64,000 bases of DNA, taken from positions 3,778,471-3,842,470 of the forward strand of contig CM035353.1 in the NCBI GenBank assembly GCA_020137815.1, in the 5' to 3' direction. Below, piece by piece: positions 52,522 through 63,470 of this stretch (within the stretch, counting starts at the first letter, position 1; every line of letters starts with the position of its first letter). The position numbers and the translations under genes are program-made. The notes beneath the pieces were generated by a model, which was given only the letters and a program-made list of their open reading frames with translations, searched no databases and was not told the DNA's origin. Source of the stretch: Hormiphora californensis. Its lineage: Eukaryota > Ctenophora > Tentaculata > Cydippida > Pleurobrachiidae.

Positions 52522-53232
52522 GCGTAACAAAGGCATAATCGGATGAGATACCTGAGACGTAGTACGGTGTGATATAATCCGTTAATCGGTCCTACCCAGC
52601 TTACCCGTGACCCGAGACGTGACAAGCTACATGAGACGCAATAACAAGTGATGAAAGATCCCACTGTATCCTCCCCTAGTAGTGTTTCGTATCACATATC
52701 CAACTAGACTAAAGCGGTAGATAGACCGAATCACCCTCCCCTAATGATAGTGATTAGTATCACGTATCCAACTAGACTAAAGCGGTAGAGAGTCTCTGGT
52801 CACGGATAAGCTGGGTAGGACCGATTAACGGATTATATCACACCGTACTACGTCTCAGGTATCCCATCCGATTATGCCTTTGTTACGCAGCCAGTAGTGG
52901 GTTTTACGCAAAGGATACGAAAGGGATACGCAAATTGCGTATCCCTTGCGTATTTTCTGCTTATTTCTTGCGTGTTCTTTGCGTAATCCTTGCGTAATCC
53001 TTGCGTATACCTTGCGTTTTCCTTGCGTAATCCTTGCGCATTACTTGCGTAATCCCTGCGTATCCCTTGCGTATTCTGTGCGGAACCATAGCGTATTCCT
53101 TGCGTATTCCTTGCGTATTCTTTGCGTAATCCTTGCGTAATCCTTGCGTATACCTTGCGTTTTCCTTGCGTAATCCTTGCGTAATCCTTGCGCTTTTTAG
53201 AAAATGGAGAACCCCGTGAGTACCGAAAAATG

Positions 53233-53827
53233 TTTTCTATATTGCATAAGAATTTTTAATTCTGAATCTTTAACCTCCACTGGAGGATCCTACACGGGGA
53301 AATTTGTAATTTGCGAGAAAGAAAACGGTTACAAAGCTAAATTAATTCGTTAGTTTGACATTTATAACCTGAAATCAATTAGGATTTTAAACGTTTAAGA
53401 GGATTGAAACGGTACAGTACCTCCACTGTGATAATTGATACCAATTTTAGTTAGAATCTTTTCATTAGATCGGTATGATATTATTGTTATTGACTGTATG
53501 TATGTTTGTACATTTCACTTAATTTTTATCTTTTTTTCATCTTTTTTCATCTTTTATTTCATCTTTTCGGTATAAATTCTGTTCTATTATTACATTTCAC
53601 TTATTTTCATCTTTTTTCATCTTTTTTCATCTTTTATTTCATCTTTTCGGTATAAATTCTGTTCTATTATTCTTTTTTTTTGATTTATTTATTTATAAGC
53701 TAGCTAATGTTGTACTACATATATATTGATGAAGTGGCACTTTGATAAAGCTTTGATCATCAATATCATAATGATTATGAATCAGCTATATACTGAATAT
53801 TCTTTTATGTTATCTTTATATCAGCGG
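53233..53827. other. AT-rich stretch with an 85 bp direct duplication
   Basis: ACATTTCACTTA..TTTTTATCTTTTTTTCATC ... CGGTATAAATTCTGTTCTATTATT occurs at about 53512-53590 and again at 53592-53670, with a TTTTTTCATC microsatellite inside. No coding frame. Confidence 0.6.
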
Positions 53828-53867
53828 TCAGGTGGCATGTAAATTCATGTAAGTTAGTGAGTCAAAG

Positions 53868-54178
53868 TTGGCTACATTAATTGCACCCTGGAAAAGTTCA
53901 AGATCATTAGGGGGTTTATGGAGTCCTGCGACTCGACTGAAAACTGTCAATGCAAGACTATACAAGCCTTCACAGAAATCTTTTTCGGGGTGTGATGTCA
54001 TTATTTGGAAAGAGTGCACAGGAAACAAGGATAAGACTGACAAGAATGATGACCAGTCATTGGTCATTGATAGAAGAAATCTTCAAAAAGTCGGCTGAAT
54101 GGGTACAGTACATAAAGAATGAAGCAATCAGAATAGGTGCAAATATTGTACCTTCTCAGAAATCTTTATCTGACTGAG
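53868..54178 (+). other. Exon-like sequence, two overlapping frames
   Basis: One frame reads TLIAPWKSSRSLGGLWSPAT, RLKTVNARLYKPSQKSFSGC (to 54098). The other reads RGVMSLFGKSAQETRIRLTR, SLIEEIFKKSAEWVQYIKNE and AIRIGANIVPSQKSLSD (to 54177). The second is more protein-like at its end, so a frame switch near 53990 is likely. It is not recognised. It may be the upstream part of the exon split by the foldback at 54252. Confidence 0.35.
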
Positions 54179-54213
54179 AGGTGCTTGTTTGAAAACAATA
54201 TTCGGGTAACACC

Positions 54214-56905
54214 ACTGCTTATACAAGAAGGACGACCTATTGGCCAAGATAACCCTTTGAGGGCGATAGGTCATATATGACACGGTCCATTCTAGACCGT
54301 CTGGAAGGCGTTACATGATGTCTAGGTGGCTAATTTTTTGTCACAAGCTAGTTTTAGGGATTTTGAACCCAAAACCACGTCCAAATCTGCTCGGAAAATC
54401 GAAGAAATTTTTTTATGGCCCTTCTCGGGAGGCTAATTTAGGCCTTTTTTTAAAAACCCCTCTCAAATTTTTGTCTTTGAGGGGCACAAATAATCCTTTG
54501 AAGGGATAAAACTACTTGACATAACAAACTGAATGCAAAAAACCGCATCAAAAAATATTGAAAATTGAATGAGTTATTAACGTTTTAGTCGTTGTATCAT
54601 ATATGACTCTATCGTCCGTAAGGGAATTCTAGTAACAAATGTCATTTGTGCAAAAGTATGGGTCCAATAGTCAAATTTTATGCTTTGAGGCAGTCTATAG
54701 CTATAATTTCTACAATCTTGAACGGTTTTTACTAGAAAAATACCCCAAATTCTACATTTTGTATCATATATGACTCTATCGTCCCAATTGGTAAATTCTC
54801 CAAAAACATCCATAACTCGGGCTAGAAAAGGAGCTAAGAGTCAAACCAGGGCACTAAACTGTGTAGAATCATCGCATTAGTGGGGGTAGAGCACATATTT
54901 AGGTCGCTATCTTGCCCCCTAATTGAGATAATTGGATAATTAGCCAATTATCTGTCCCGCGCATGCTAATAAATGAAACTTTGCTTTGGGAAGGAGTTAT
55001 GAGGCAAATGGGGGCACTAAAATGTGTAGAATCATCACATTAGTGGGGTTAGAGCACATATTTAGGTCTCTATCTGGACCCCTAATTGAGATAATTGGAT
55101 AATTAGCTAATTAGTTGCCCTCCAGCGCTAAAAAATTAAATTTGGCGGAGTATACAAGACAAATGGGGGTACTAAAATGTGTAAAATCGTCGCCTTAGTG
55201 GGGGCAGAGCACATAGCTGAGTTTCTATTCCCGCTCCTAATTGAGATAATTGGATAATTAGCTAATTGACGGTTGCATAATGCCCCCTTTTCACCATATA
55301 CCGTGGTTTCTGGCTAATCCTGAGCTCTTTTGTTCAATCTAAGGATCTTTTAGCATCCCTTTACCCAATTTGTATCACCTTTGACTCGTTTTACACACTA
55401 ATATAGCACTCTATACAACCCTAGACACCGCCTTCAGCTCTTTAGAACCCTCTTGCTTAATCCTAGACCTCTCATAATTTCGAAATCCATACACCTTCCT
55501 GACCGATTTTTGGGATATCCTATTGCTCCTACAAGACGTTCAACCCCTAATGTACTACAGTTTCCCATTTTTTATTATTGGAAACACAGTTTAGATTCCC
55601 CCTACGTTATTTCTCCTCATCACTCTCACAATCTCATTTGCCACTAAGGAAACTTCTCATGAACTCCATCGGAAATAAAGATGATCTGTAGAAGGCGTTT
55701 AGTATGGTGTATGAGAGGACTAGCTAGGAGTAGGATTAAGCAAGAGGGTTCTAAAGAGCTGAAGGCGGTGTCTAGGGTTGTATAGAGTGCTATATTAGTG
55801 TGTAAAACGAGTCAAAGGTGATACAAATTGGGTAAAGGGATGCTAAAAGATCCTTAGATTGAACAAAAGAGCTCAGGATTAGCCAGAAACCACGGTATAT
55901 GGTGAAAAGGGGGTATTATGCAACCGTCAATTAGCTAATTATCCAATTATCTCAATTAGGAGCGGGAATAGAAACTCAGCTATGTGCTCTGCCCCCACTA
56001 AGGCGACGATTTTACACATTTTAGTACCCCCATTTGTCTTGTATACTCCGCCAAATTTAATTTTTTAGCGCTGGAGGGCAACTAATTAGCTAATTATCCA
56101 ATTATCTCAATTAGGGGTCCAGATAGAGACCTAAATATGTGCTCTAACCCCACTAATGTGATGATTCTACACATTTTAGTGCCCCCATTTGCCTCATAAC
56201 TCCTTCCCAAAGCAAAGTTTCATTTATTAGCATGCGTGGGACAGATAATTGGCTAATTATCCAATTATCTCAATTAGGGGGCAAGATAGCGACCTAAATA
56301 TGTGCTCTACCCCCACTAATGCGATGATTCTACACAGTTTAGTGCCCTGATTTGACTCTTAGCTCCTTTTCTAGCCCGAGTTATGGATGTTTTTGGAGAA
56401 TTTACCAATTGGGACGATAGAGTCATATATGATACAAAATGTAGAATTTGGGGTATTTTTCTAGTAAAAACCGTTCAAGATTGTAGAAATTATAGCTATA
56501 GACTGCCTCAAAGCATAAAATTTGACTATTGGACCCATACTTTTGCACAAATGACATTTGTTACTAGAATTCCCTTACGGACGATAGAGTCATATATGAC
56601 ACAGTGGGCCCAGCAAAAACTACATGTCGAAACTTCAAATTTCTTTTTCGAGGTAGTTTGTGGTAATAATATCTACTTATAAACGAAAAATTAGAAAAAT
56701 CTATCGAGCCAATCCTTCTCGTCCTTAAAGGGTTAAAGGGCATTTTTAATAAGCTGGAACGAAAGGGCGCCCACCCGGTACCACTTGGAGAATATAAAGG
56801 AATAGCTGCCATAAAGATAGGATCGAAAGCAATTAACAGTTATATATTAATCGATGATAACACCCAGGTAAAATGCTGGCCCTTTACTTCAGGAAACCAA
56901 ACATA
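54214..56905 (+). pseudogene. Coding exon split by a foldback insertion
   Basis: Left of the insertion the frame reads LYKKDDLLAK (to 54249). Right of it, the frame is FNKLERKGAHPVPLGEYKGI, AAIKIGSKAINSYILIDDNT, QVKCWPFTSGNQT to TAA at about 56903. Removing 54252-56733 plus one TA joins them in a single phase, across the junction LAKIKGIFNK. Product not recognised; the conserved GEYKGIAAIKIGSK segment should be searchable. Confidence 0.55.
54250..56735. mobile_element. Foldback family copy 3, inserted in a coding exon, TA duplication
   Basis: The element is 54252-56733. It begins ACCCTTTGAGGGCGATAGG and ends CTCGTCCTTAAAGGGT, with TA outside both ends. The left end carries the 330 bp module (to about 54580). 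The arms mirror around about 55590 with a longer unique centre. It is diverged from the 20.6-35.6 kb copies (scattered substitutions; TATCATATATGACTC instead of GATAC), so it is older or from another lineage. Confidence 0.85.
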
Positions 56906-57000
56906 ATGAATAATTAATTAACTGAGGTGGAGGCGCCACACAGAGGAGGTGCGGGAGGCTGAGGCCTCTACTGAACAGCAGCCTCAAGAGGGGGGGGGGG

Positions 57001-57385
57001 CAACCAGGCCCCAAGAGGGGAGACTGAGGCCTCAAATAAGGGCGCTGTGCCCAGGAGGAGAGTGTATCCCTTAAGGGGAGTCCTCTTCGACCTCCGAGGG
57101 TGGTGCACAGTCACCATCCAGGAGGTCGAGGAGGACCTGCCTGAGTTTGTCAGGCAAACGGCCGAAGATCTTGGAAATTTCCAGTACGGGCTCCTCTGGG
57201 AGCTCGCCCGCCGCCTCCAGGAATTAGGTTGCAGGGGGCGGCGGATGGAGGAGCCGAGGCGATACCTTTGTGTCGCCTTGAAGAACTTGGGGGTCCAAAT
57301 GGACGAGGTGCATATCGGGTGGATGGGCCTCGGGGTGCCACCGCGGATCGCAGTACATCAGCAGCTGTCTGAGCTGTGTACATAA
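57001..57385 (+). CDS. Helical-domain protein fragment, best preserved copy
   Basis: The open frame from about 57002 (called from GTG at 57047, 112 codons) reads PRRRVYPLRGVLFDLRGW, then EEDLPEFVRQTAEDLGNFQY, GLLWELARRLQELGCRGRRM and VQMDEVHIGWMGLGVPPRIA. The pattern of amphipathic helices is reminiscent of a small helical-bundle (death-fold-like) domain, but I cannot confirm that. Partial copies lie at 60190-60470, 60810-61040, 62110-62345 and 62775-63005, all with frame damage around the GGGGCGGCGGG stretch; here the frame is intact. Upstream, a run of 10 G at about 56991 breaks an acidic lead-in. Confidence 0.45.
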
Positions 57386-57543
57386 ACAAACATGATAAAG
57401 AAACAGGCATATAAAGATAGTATAGGATCGGAAGCGATAAAGAATTTATTTTATGGATTTATCACATATATAATTGCGTTGATTGTCCATTACAACACGA
57501 CAGTGATTTTTGTACCGGTGTACTACATAATATTTACTAGGCT

Positions 57544-57733
57544 ATCACAGCTTTCAGGAAAGAGATCTTCCTGACAGGTGACCAGAAGATGGCCTGCCAA
57601 ACTGTACTAAAGAACAATCCGTGGTTATTGCCTGGATGGAAAAAAGGTGATAGGACCCATCTTCCACGCTCGGTGGCTCACAAGAGCTACGAGGATAATG
57701 AGGGCTTTTCTGAGCTTTTCTGAGCTTTTCTGA
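57544..57733 (+). pseudogene. DQK box and FHARWLT box relic (copy 1)
   Basis: After an acceptor-like CTATCACAG the first frame reads FRKEIFLTGDQKMACQTVLK, NNPWLLPGWKKGD. The second frame (57647-57733) reads VIGPIFHARWLTRATRIMRA, FLS. The FLT.DQK and NNPW features recall 20283-20350, but there they follow FHARWLT, whereas here they precede it, so one locus is rearranged or the resemblance is partial. The TTTTCTGAGC decamer is triplicated at 57706-57735. Confidence 0.45.
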
Positions 57734-58119
57734 GACGGTTGATTTCGGACGATGTGATTGCAACTTTGCCTCCGAAAGAACTGGCCAAGTACCTGAAGGA
57801 TCGAAAAGATAAAAAGAAGAAAGTCGGTGCAACAGTGTAACCAACTGATTACATATACAGGGGCCCAATCAATACACTGGTGCAGGGTGACGTTCATACT
57901 CGACCACTTGTCAAGGTAACACTAACATATTAAAATATAAATACATGCCTTTACATTATAAAAAACATTCCAACTTAACTAAAGTTTATTAATAATATTT
58001 ACTTTATTTAGTCCAAAAACCAATTAAATAAATTAGTTTGGATGCCCGGGCCCATCTGGTGTCACGGGGGTAACACCTTTAGACTACTGCCATAATTAAC
58101 GGCATATCTCGTTAATTGT

Positions 58120-58321
58120 TACAGTCGGACCCCGATTTAGTAGCATCCTCGGGGGAAAAAATCCTGCCACTAAATCGGGGTGCCACTAAATCGGGTTCAA
58201 ATAATGTTAATTTTCGTACATTGGGAGAAAAAAAATCCTGCCACTAAATCGGGGTTTGCCAAGTTAGACTGTTTTTCGCGCGCCACTAATTCGGGGGCCA
58301 CTAAATCGGGGTCCGACTGTA
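58120..58321. mobile_element. CAGTCGGACC MITE, third copy
   Basis: The element is 58122-58319 with TA on both sides. It has the same ends as 47583-47741, but the interior contains extra GCCACTAAATCGGGGT units, so the family grows by internal repetition. Confidence 0.85.
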
Positions 58322-58351
58322 ATTGTTATCCTTCAATCTGTCTATCTTTAT

Positions 58352-58475
<124 letters not shown>

Positions 58476-58724
58476 ATTTCTCTCTCTCTCTCTTTCTCTC
58501 TCACTGTTTCTTTCACTATATCTCTCTTTTTTCTCTCTCCTCTTACTTATCTCTCCGTCTTTCTTGATTATATCTCACCCTTTCTATCCTAATTTCCTTA
58601 GCCTTTATCTCTCTGATCGATATCCATCATTTATGACAGTTATAGCCTGAAGGTGTTACCCCCCGTGACACCACATGGGCCCGGGCATCCAAACTAATTT
58701 ATTTAATTGGTTTTTGGACTAAAT

Positions 58725-59790
58725 TTCTGTTCTTTTTGGTGTAAAATAGAAAATATTATTATATATTACTAGAGTACCCGTTTGCTGGGAACCCGTGACC
58801 TGGTAAATGGTAATTTATCCTCATATAACTGGTGACATTTGTGTTTGATTTTTAAAAGATAAATTAATTTGTTTGTTCCTTAGAGCAATGAGTCTCATAG
58901 TAGGAGCGCGTTACAATTTTGGCGAGGCGGGTAAATCATTTACTGTAACACGCGAATTTTCCCGAAAAAGCGCTGCTTTTTTACGCCGCGCGCGGAACCT
59001 AGAATTACGCAGTGTAAAATTTTAAAATTCATTGTATTGAAAATTTCCTCGCCAAAAAAAAGTCGACGAAAAATTCCAAATTCGTGAATTTAGAATTATA
59101 AGAACTCCGGTCAGTTCTCATCTTGCCAATCCGTTTTCCGGGAACCCCTGGCCAAAGGACATTAAAATTCACATAACGACCAAGTTTCATATCGATTGGA
59201 TAAGATTTTGGGTGGCTACGGTGAAAAATATCGTATTTTTGGCATTTTTAACTTTCCCGACGCGATTTACGACCCTTAAACATTGAGTTACGGGAAATCG
59301 CTATCATGTAAAATGAAGTTCAAACGATTCTCTTTCCCCAGTATTGCGTTAGTTTTTTGATTTAGAGCCGTTTTCAGGGTCTTAGAAGCGTTTGAAAAAT
59401 GTAAGTCTTTTTGTCGCAATGACGTCACCCCGTGACGTCACTGTTGTAAAGATCGGATCAAAAATCTGAGCCCGTACTTACACCCGCCTTGGTCCAAAGT
59501 ACCAGTGTACAAATTTTCAGGGGTCTAGCTCAAAAACTGTAGGAGGAGTAGGGAGAAAACAATTATCGGACTAACATTTTGGAATTTATTATATGGATTA
59601 TATAATATGTATCAGGCTTGCAGAACTATAACCCCACCACTCAGTATATTATAGGATCACTTCTGACCAACCTCTTGTTTTTCAGGTTTACTTCCCGGCA
59701 CACATGAAAACAGCTGGTTGTGGCACTATATTTATAAATGCAATAAAGGCGAATAGTGACGACAACACTAGCAGCTGCGACATGGCGTTA
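58725..59790. other. Unassigned repeat-like non-coding DNA
   Basis: Phrases such as CATATCGATTGGATAAGATT and GATTTAGAGCCGTTTTCAGG have the look of an old DNA transposon, but no inverted partner or coding frame lies in the window. 59690-59800 (CAGCTGGTTGTGGCACTATA ... GGCGAATAGTGACGACAACA) is the 3' end of the FHARWLT unit, also present at 61455 and 63420. Confidence 0.4.
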
Positions 59791-59888
59791 TAGTTAAAAC
59801 TTTAATTTTATGTGTAATAATAAAAGTAACAGAAACAAAGCATCTGTACTGAGTTGTAACACGTACGTTCGTTGTACGTACGTTGTCG

Positions 59889-61610
59889 GCCCCAAATGGG
59901 TTATAAAGGATAGGGAGGTAGAACCCGCGGGGGATCCTTTAGTAAAAACCCAAATGATGGGGGAGAGGATGGGGGAGATGACGACCGAAACTAATAATCG
60001 TTTCAGAACGGTAGCGATCATGATGATATCGCAGTTTCTGATAATGACCAGCAGTCCCCAGAGGGGGACAGAGACTATCGAAGAGGTAGAGGAGGCCCTG
60101 CCCCAAATGGGGCTGGAGGCAAGAGCCTTTGATCAGCAGGAACAGGGGGCGAGTGGGGCAGAGGCCCTTACGGGTAACATGACCCAGGAAGGGAGCTTTC
60201 CCAGAGAGAGGAGGGTATATCCCTTGAGGGAGGTCCTCTTCGACCTCCGAGGGTGGTGAACACTGCACACTGTGCAGTGTGCAGAGCACACTGCACACTC
60301 ACCATCCAGGACGTCGAAGAGGACCTGCCTGAGTTTGTCAGGCAAACGGCCGAAGATCTCACAAACTTCCAGTACGGGCTCCTCCGGGAGCTCGCCCGCC
60401 GCCTCCAAGAATTAGGTTGCAGGGGCGGCGGGTGGAGGAGCCCAGGCGGCACCTGTGTGTCCTGGTCTATTTGTGGCGATGGTTACACGCGTCCAAAAGG
60501 GTTATAAAGGATAGGGTAAGGGAGGTAGAACCCACGGGGGATCCTTTAGTAAAATACCCGAATGATGGGGCGATGATGGGGGAGATGACGACCGAAACTA
60601 ATAATCGTTTCTCCTCTTTTTCAGAACGGTAGCGATGATAATATCGCAGTTCCTGATAAATTACCAGCAGTCCCCAGAGGTAAGTCCCCAGAGGCAAGAG
60701 CCTCTGATCAGCAGAAACAGGGGGCGAGTGGGGCAGAGGCCCTTACGGATAACATGCCCCAGGAAGGTAGCTTTCCCAGAGAGAGGAGGGTATATCCCTT
60801 GAGGGAGGAGGTCGAATTTATCAGGCAGACGTCTGAGAATTTGACCAAATTTCAGTACAGGCTCCTCCAAGAAATTGGGTGCCGGGGCGGCGGGTGGAGG
60901 AGCCCAGGCGATACCTTTGTGTCACCTTGAAGCACCTGGGCGTCCAGATGGACGATGTGCAGATCGGGTGGATGGGCCTCGGGGTGCCACCACGGATCGC
61001 AGTACATCAGCAGCTGTCTGGGCTGTCTGAGCTGAACTGAGCTGAACTGAGCTGTCTGAGCTGTACTATACATAAACAAACATGATAAAGAAACAGGCAT
61101 ATAAAGATAGGATCGGAAGCGATAAAGAATTTATTTTATGGATTTATGAGATGTATTGTGTTGATTGTCCATTACAACACAACAGTGATTTTTGTACCGG
61201 TGTACTACATAATATTTACCAGGCTATCACAGCTGTCATGGGAAGGAGATCTTCCTGACAGGTGTCCAGAAGATGGCCTGCCAAACTGTACTAAAGAACA
61301 ATCCGTGGTTATTGTTGTTTTGTTCTAAGAGTCTCACTTGGCAAGGTTATTGCCTGGACGGAAAAAAAGGGTGATAGGGCCCATCTTCCACGCTCGGTGG
61401 CTCACAAAAGCTACGAGGATAATGAGGGCTTTTCTGAGCATAGACGAGAACGATGAACAGCTGGTTGTGGCACTATATATTTATAAACGCAATAAAGGCG
61501 AATAGTGACGACAACACTAGCAGGCGACATGGCGTTATAGTTGAAACTTAAATTTTATGTGTAATAATAAAAGTAACAGAAACAAAGCATCTGTACTGAG
61601 TTGTAACAGT
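59889..61610 (+). repeat. Helical-domain/FHARWLT tandem unit, copy 1
   Basis: 60462-61596 is almost identical to 62427-63561 (offset 1965-1966; one A lost near 62618). Together with the partial repeat 59990-60460 against 61890-62340, this makes a tandem duplication of about 1.97 kb. Copy 1 has an additional leader repeat (59889-59990 and 60484-60610 are similar), a CACTGCACACTGTGCAGTGT insertion at 60260, and lacks about 100 bases that are present in copy 2 at about 62340-62427. Confidence 0.8.
61246..61505 (+). pseudogene. DQK box and FHARWLT box relic (copy 2)
   Basis: The frame EIFLTGVQKMACQTVLKNNP, WLLLFCSKSLTWQGYCLDGK K reaches A7 and then GGGTGA. In the -1 phase it continues without a gap as RVIGPIFHARWLTKATRIMR, AFLSIDENDEQLVVALYIYK, RNKGE to TAG at 61503. 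The layout resembles 'DQ..........HARWLTTA.RI.R.F.S....L..L..YI' of the recalled invertebrate repeat family. The same sequence is at 63211-63470. Either a one-base loss in the A run or frameshifting would join the parts. Confidence 0.5.
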
Positions 61611-61619
61611 TCCTCTAAT

Positions 61620-61875
61620 TTCAAAATATCCCTACAGGGTCCCGGTTAGACGATTCCCTAACCCTTTTACCCACACACCCCCAACATTCAGAGATGGGAA
61701 GACGGATGTGGAGGCGAACCTTATAGAGATCTCTAAAAAGATTTCTAAAATCCCAATCCCTAAAGCCATATCCGTTGGGCTAAACCATAGGGTGAAATAA
61801 TTAAGGTTTAAGAAGGATACATTATAGATAATAACAAAGATATATAAATTCTCTATCAAGATCGTCTAAACAAGG
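61620..61875. other. Sequence unique to the junction of the tandem units
   Basis: A minus-strand frame exists but is unconvincing. The stretch CAGGGTCCCGGTTAGACGAT to GTGACACGTATG separates the two tandem units and has no partner in the window. Confidence 0.35.
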
Positions 61876-62331
61876 ACGTGACACGTATGAACTAATAATC
61901 GTTTCTCCTCTTTTTCAGAACGGTAGCGATGATAATATCGCAGTTCCTGATAATGACCAGCAGTCCCCAGAGGGGGACAGAGACTATCGAAGAGGTAGAG
62001 GAAGCCCGGCGCCAAATGGGGACGGAGGCAAGAGCCTCTGATCAGCAGGAACAGGGGGCGAGTGGGGCAGAGGCCCTTACGGATAACATGCCCCAGAAAG
62101 GGAGCTTTCCCAGAGAGAGGAGGGTATATCCCTTAAGGGGGGTCCTCTAGTTCGACCTTCGAGGGTGGTGCACAGTTACCGTTCAGGAGGTCGAGGAGGA
62201 CCTACCTGAGTTTGTCAGGCAAACGGCCGAAGATCTCACAAACTTCCAGTACGGGCTCCTCCGGGAGCTCGCCCGCCGCCTCCAAGAATTAGGTTGCAGG
62301 GGCGGCGGGTGGAGGAGCCCAGGCGGCACCT

Positions 62332-62598
62332 GTGTGTCGCTTTGAAGCACCTGAGGTCCATCGATGGATGGACCTCGGGGTGCTGGTAGGGGTAATAATA
62401 TGCTGGTTGGGAGGACTCACAGGGGTCCTGGTCTATTTGTGGCGATGGTTACACGCGTCCAAAAGGGTTATAAAGGATAGGGTAAGGGAGGTAGAACCCA
62501 CGGGGGATCCTTTAGTAAAATACCCGAATGATGGGGCGATGATGGGGGAGATGACGACCGAAACTAATAATCGTTTCTCCTCTTTTTCAGAACGGTAG
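62332..62598 (+). CDS. ORF with a predicted membrane segment
   Basis: From the ATG near 62362 the frame is MDLGVLVGVIICWLGGLT, GVLVYLWRWLHASKRVIKDR, then VREVEPTGDPLVKYPNDGAM and TTETNNRF before the acceptor-like CTCCTCTTTTTCAG. About 22 uncharged residues followed by a basic cluster (HASKRVIKDR) suggest a single transmembrane helix with a cytoplasmic tail. The upstream DNA is the helical-domain copy (VEEPRR..C), so a protein with a helical domain and a membrane anchor is possible. Copy 1 (60462-60632) has lost the membrane part's start. Confidence 0.4.
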   Translation: MCRFEAPEVHRWMDLGVLVGVIICWLGGLTGVLVYLWRWLHASKRVIKDRVREVEPTGDPLVKYPNDGAMMGEMTTETNNRFSSFSER

Positions 62599-63210
62599 CG
62601 ATGATAATATCGCAGTTCCTGATAATTACCAGCAGTCCCCAGAGGTAAGTCCCCAGAGGCAAGAGCCTCTGATCAGCAGAAACAGGGGGCGAGTGGGGCA
62701 GAGGCCCTTACGGATAACATGCCCCAGGAAGGTAGCTTTCCCAGAGAGAGGAGGGTATATCCCTTGAGGGAGGAGGTCGAATTTATCAGGCAGACGTCTG
62801 AGAATTTGACCAAATTTCAGTACAGGCTCCTCCAAGAAATTGGGTGCCGGGGCGGCGGGTGGAGGAGCCCAGGCGATACCTTTGTGTCACCTTGAAGCAC
62901 CTGGGCGTCCAGATGGACGATGTGCAGATCGGGTGGATGGGCCTCGGGGTGCCACCACGGATCGCAGTACATCAGCAGCTGTCTGGGCTGTCTGAGCTGA
63001 ACTGAGCTGAACTGAGCTGTCTGAGCTGTACTATACATAAACAAACATGATAAAGAAACAGGCATATAAAGATAGGATCGGAAGCGATAAAGAATTTATT
63101 TTATGGATTTATGAGATGTATTGTGTTGATTGTCCATTACAACACAACAGTGATTTTTGTACCGGTGTACTACATAATATTTACCAGGCTATCACAGCTG
63201 TCATGGGAAG

Positions 63211-63470
63211 GAGATCTTCCTGACAGGTGTCCAGAAGATGGCCTGCCAAACTGTACTAAAGAACAATCCGTGGTTATTGTTGTTTTGTTCTAAGAGTCTC
63301 ACTTGGCAAGGTTATTGCCTGGACGGAAAAAAAGGGTGATAGGGCCCATCTTCCACGCTCGGTGGCTCACAAAAGCTACGAGGATAATGAGGGCTTTTCT
63401 GAGCATAGACGAGAACGATGAACAGCTGGTTGTGGCACTATATATTTATAAACGCAATAAAGGCGAATAG
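63211..63470 (+). pseudogene. DQK box and FHARWLT box relic (copy 3)
   Basis: Identical by eye to 61246-61505, offset 1965, including the A7 run and the TGA directly after it. It adds no independent evidence because the duplication is recent. Confidence 0.5.

Larger units (their letters stand above)
51534..53232. mobile_element. Foldback element with CGCAAGGATTA minisatellite arms, 8 bp duplication
   Basis: The element is 51542-53224, flanked by GAAAAATG at 51534-51541 and 53225-53232. The ends are GGTACTCACGGGGTTCTCCA and the inverse. The arms consist of an 11-12 bp TTACGCAAGGA minisatellite (51572-51850 and 52905-53205). After a 650 bp insertion in the left arm, the arms continue (52522-52617 against 52806-52890) to a core of about 190 bp with AACTAGACTAAAGCGGTAGA twice. 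Same architecture as 2003-3634. The short frames in the arms are repeat artefacts. Confidence 0.85.

Noticed and set aside
51539-52536. Long ER, GR, SL and PL repeat proteins over the CCCTCT tract
   Set aside because: They are translations of a hexanucleotide microsatellite in several frames on both strands.
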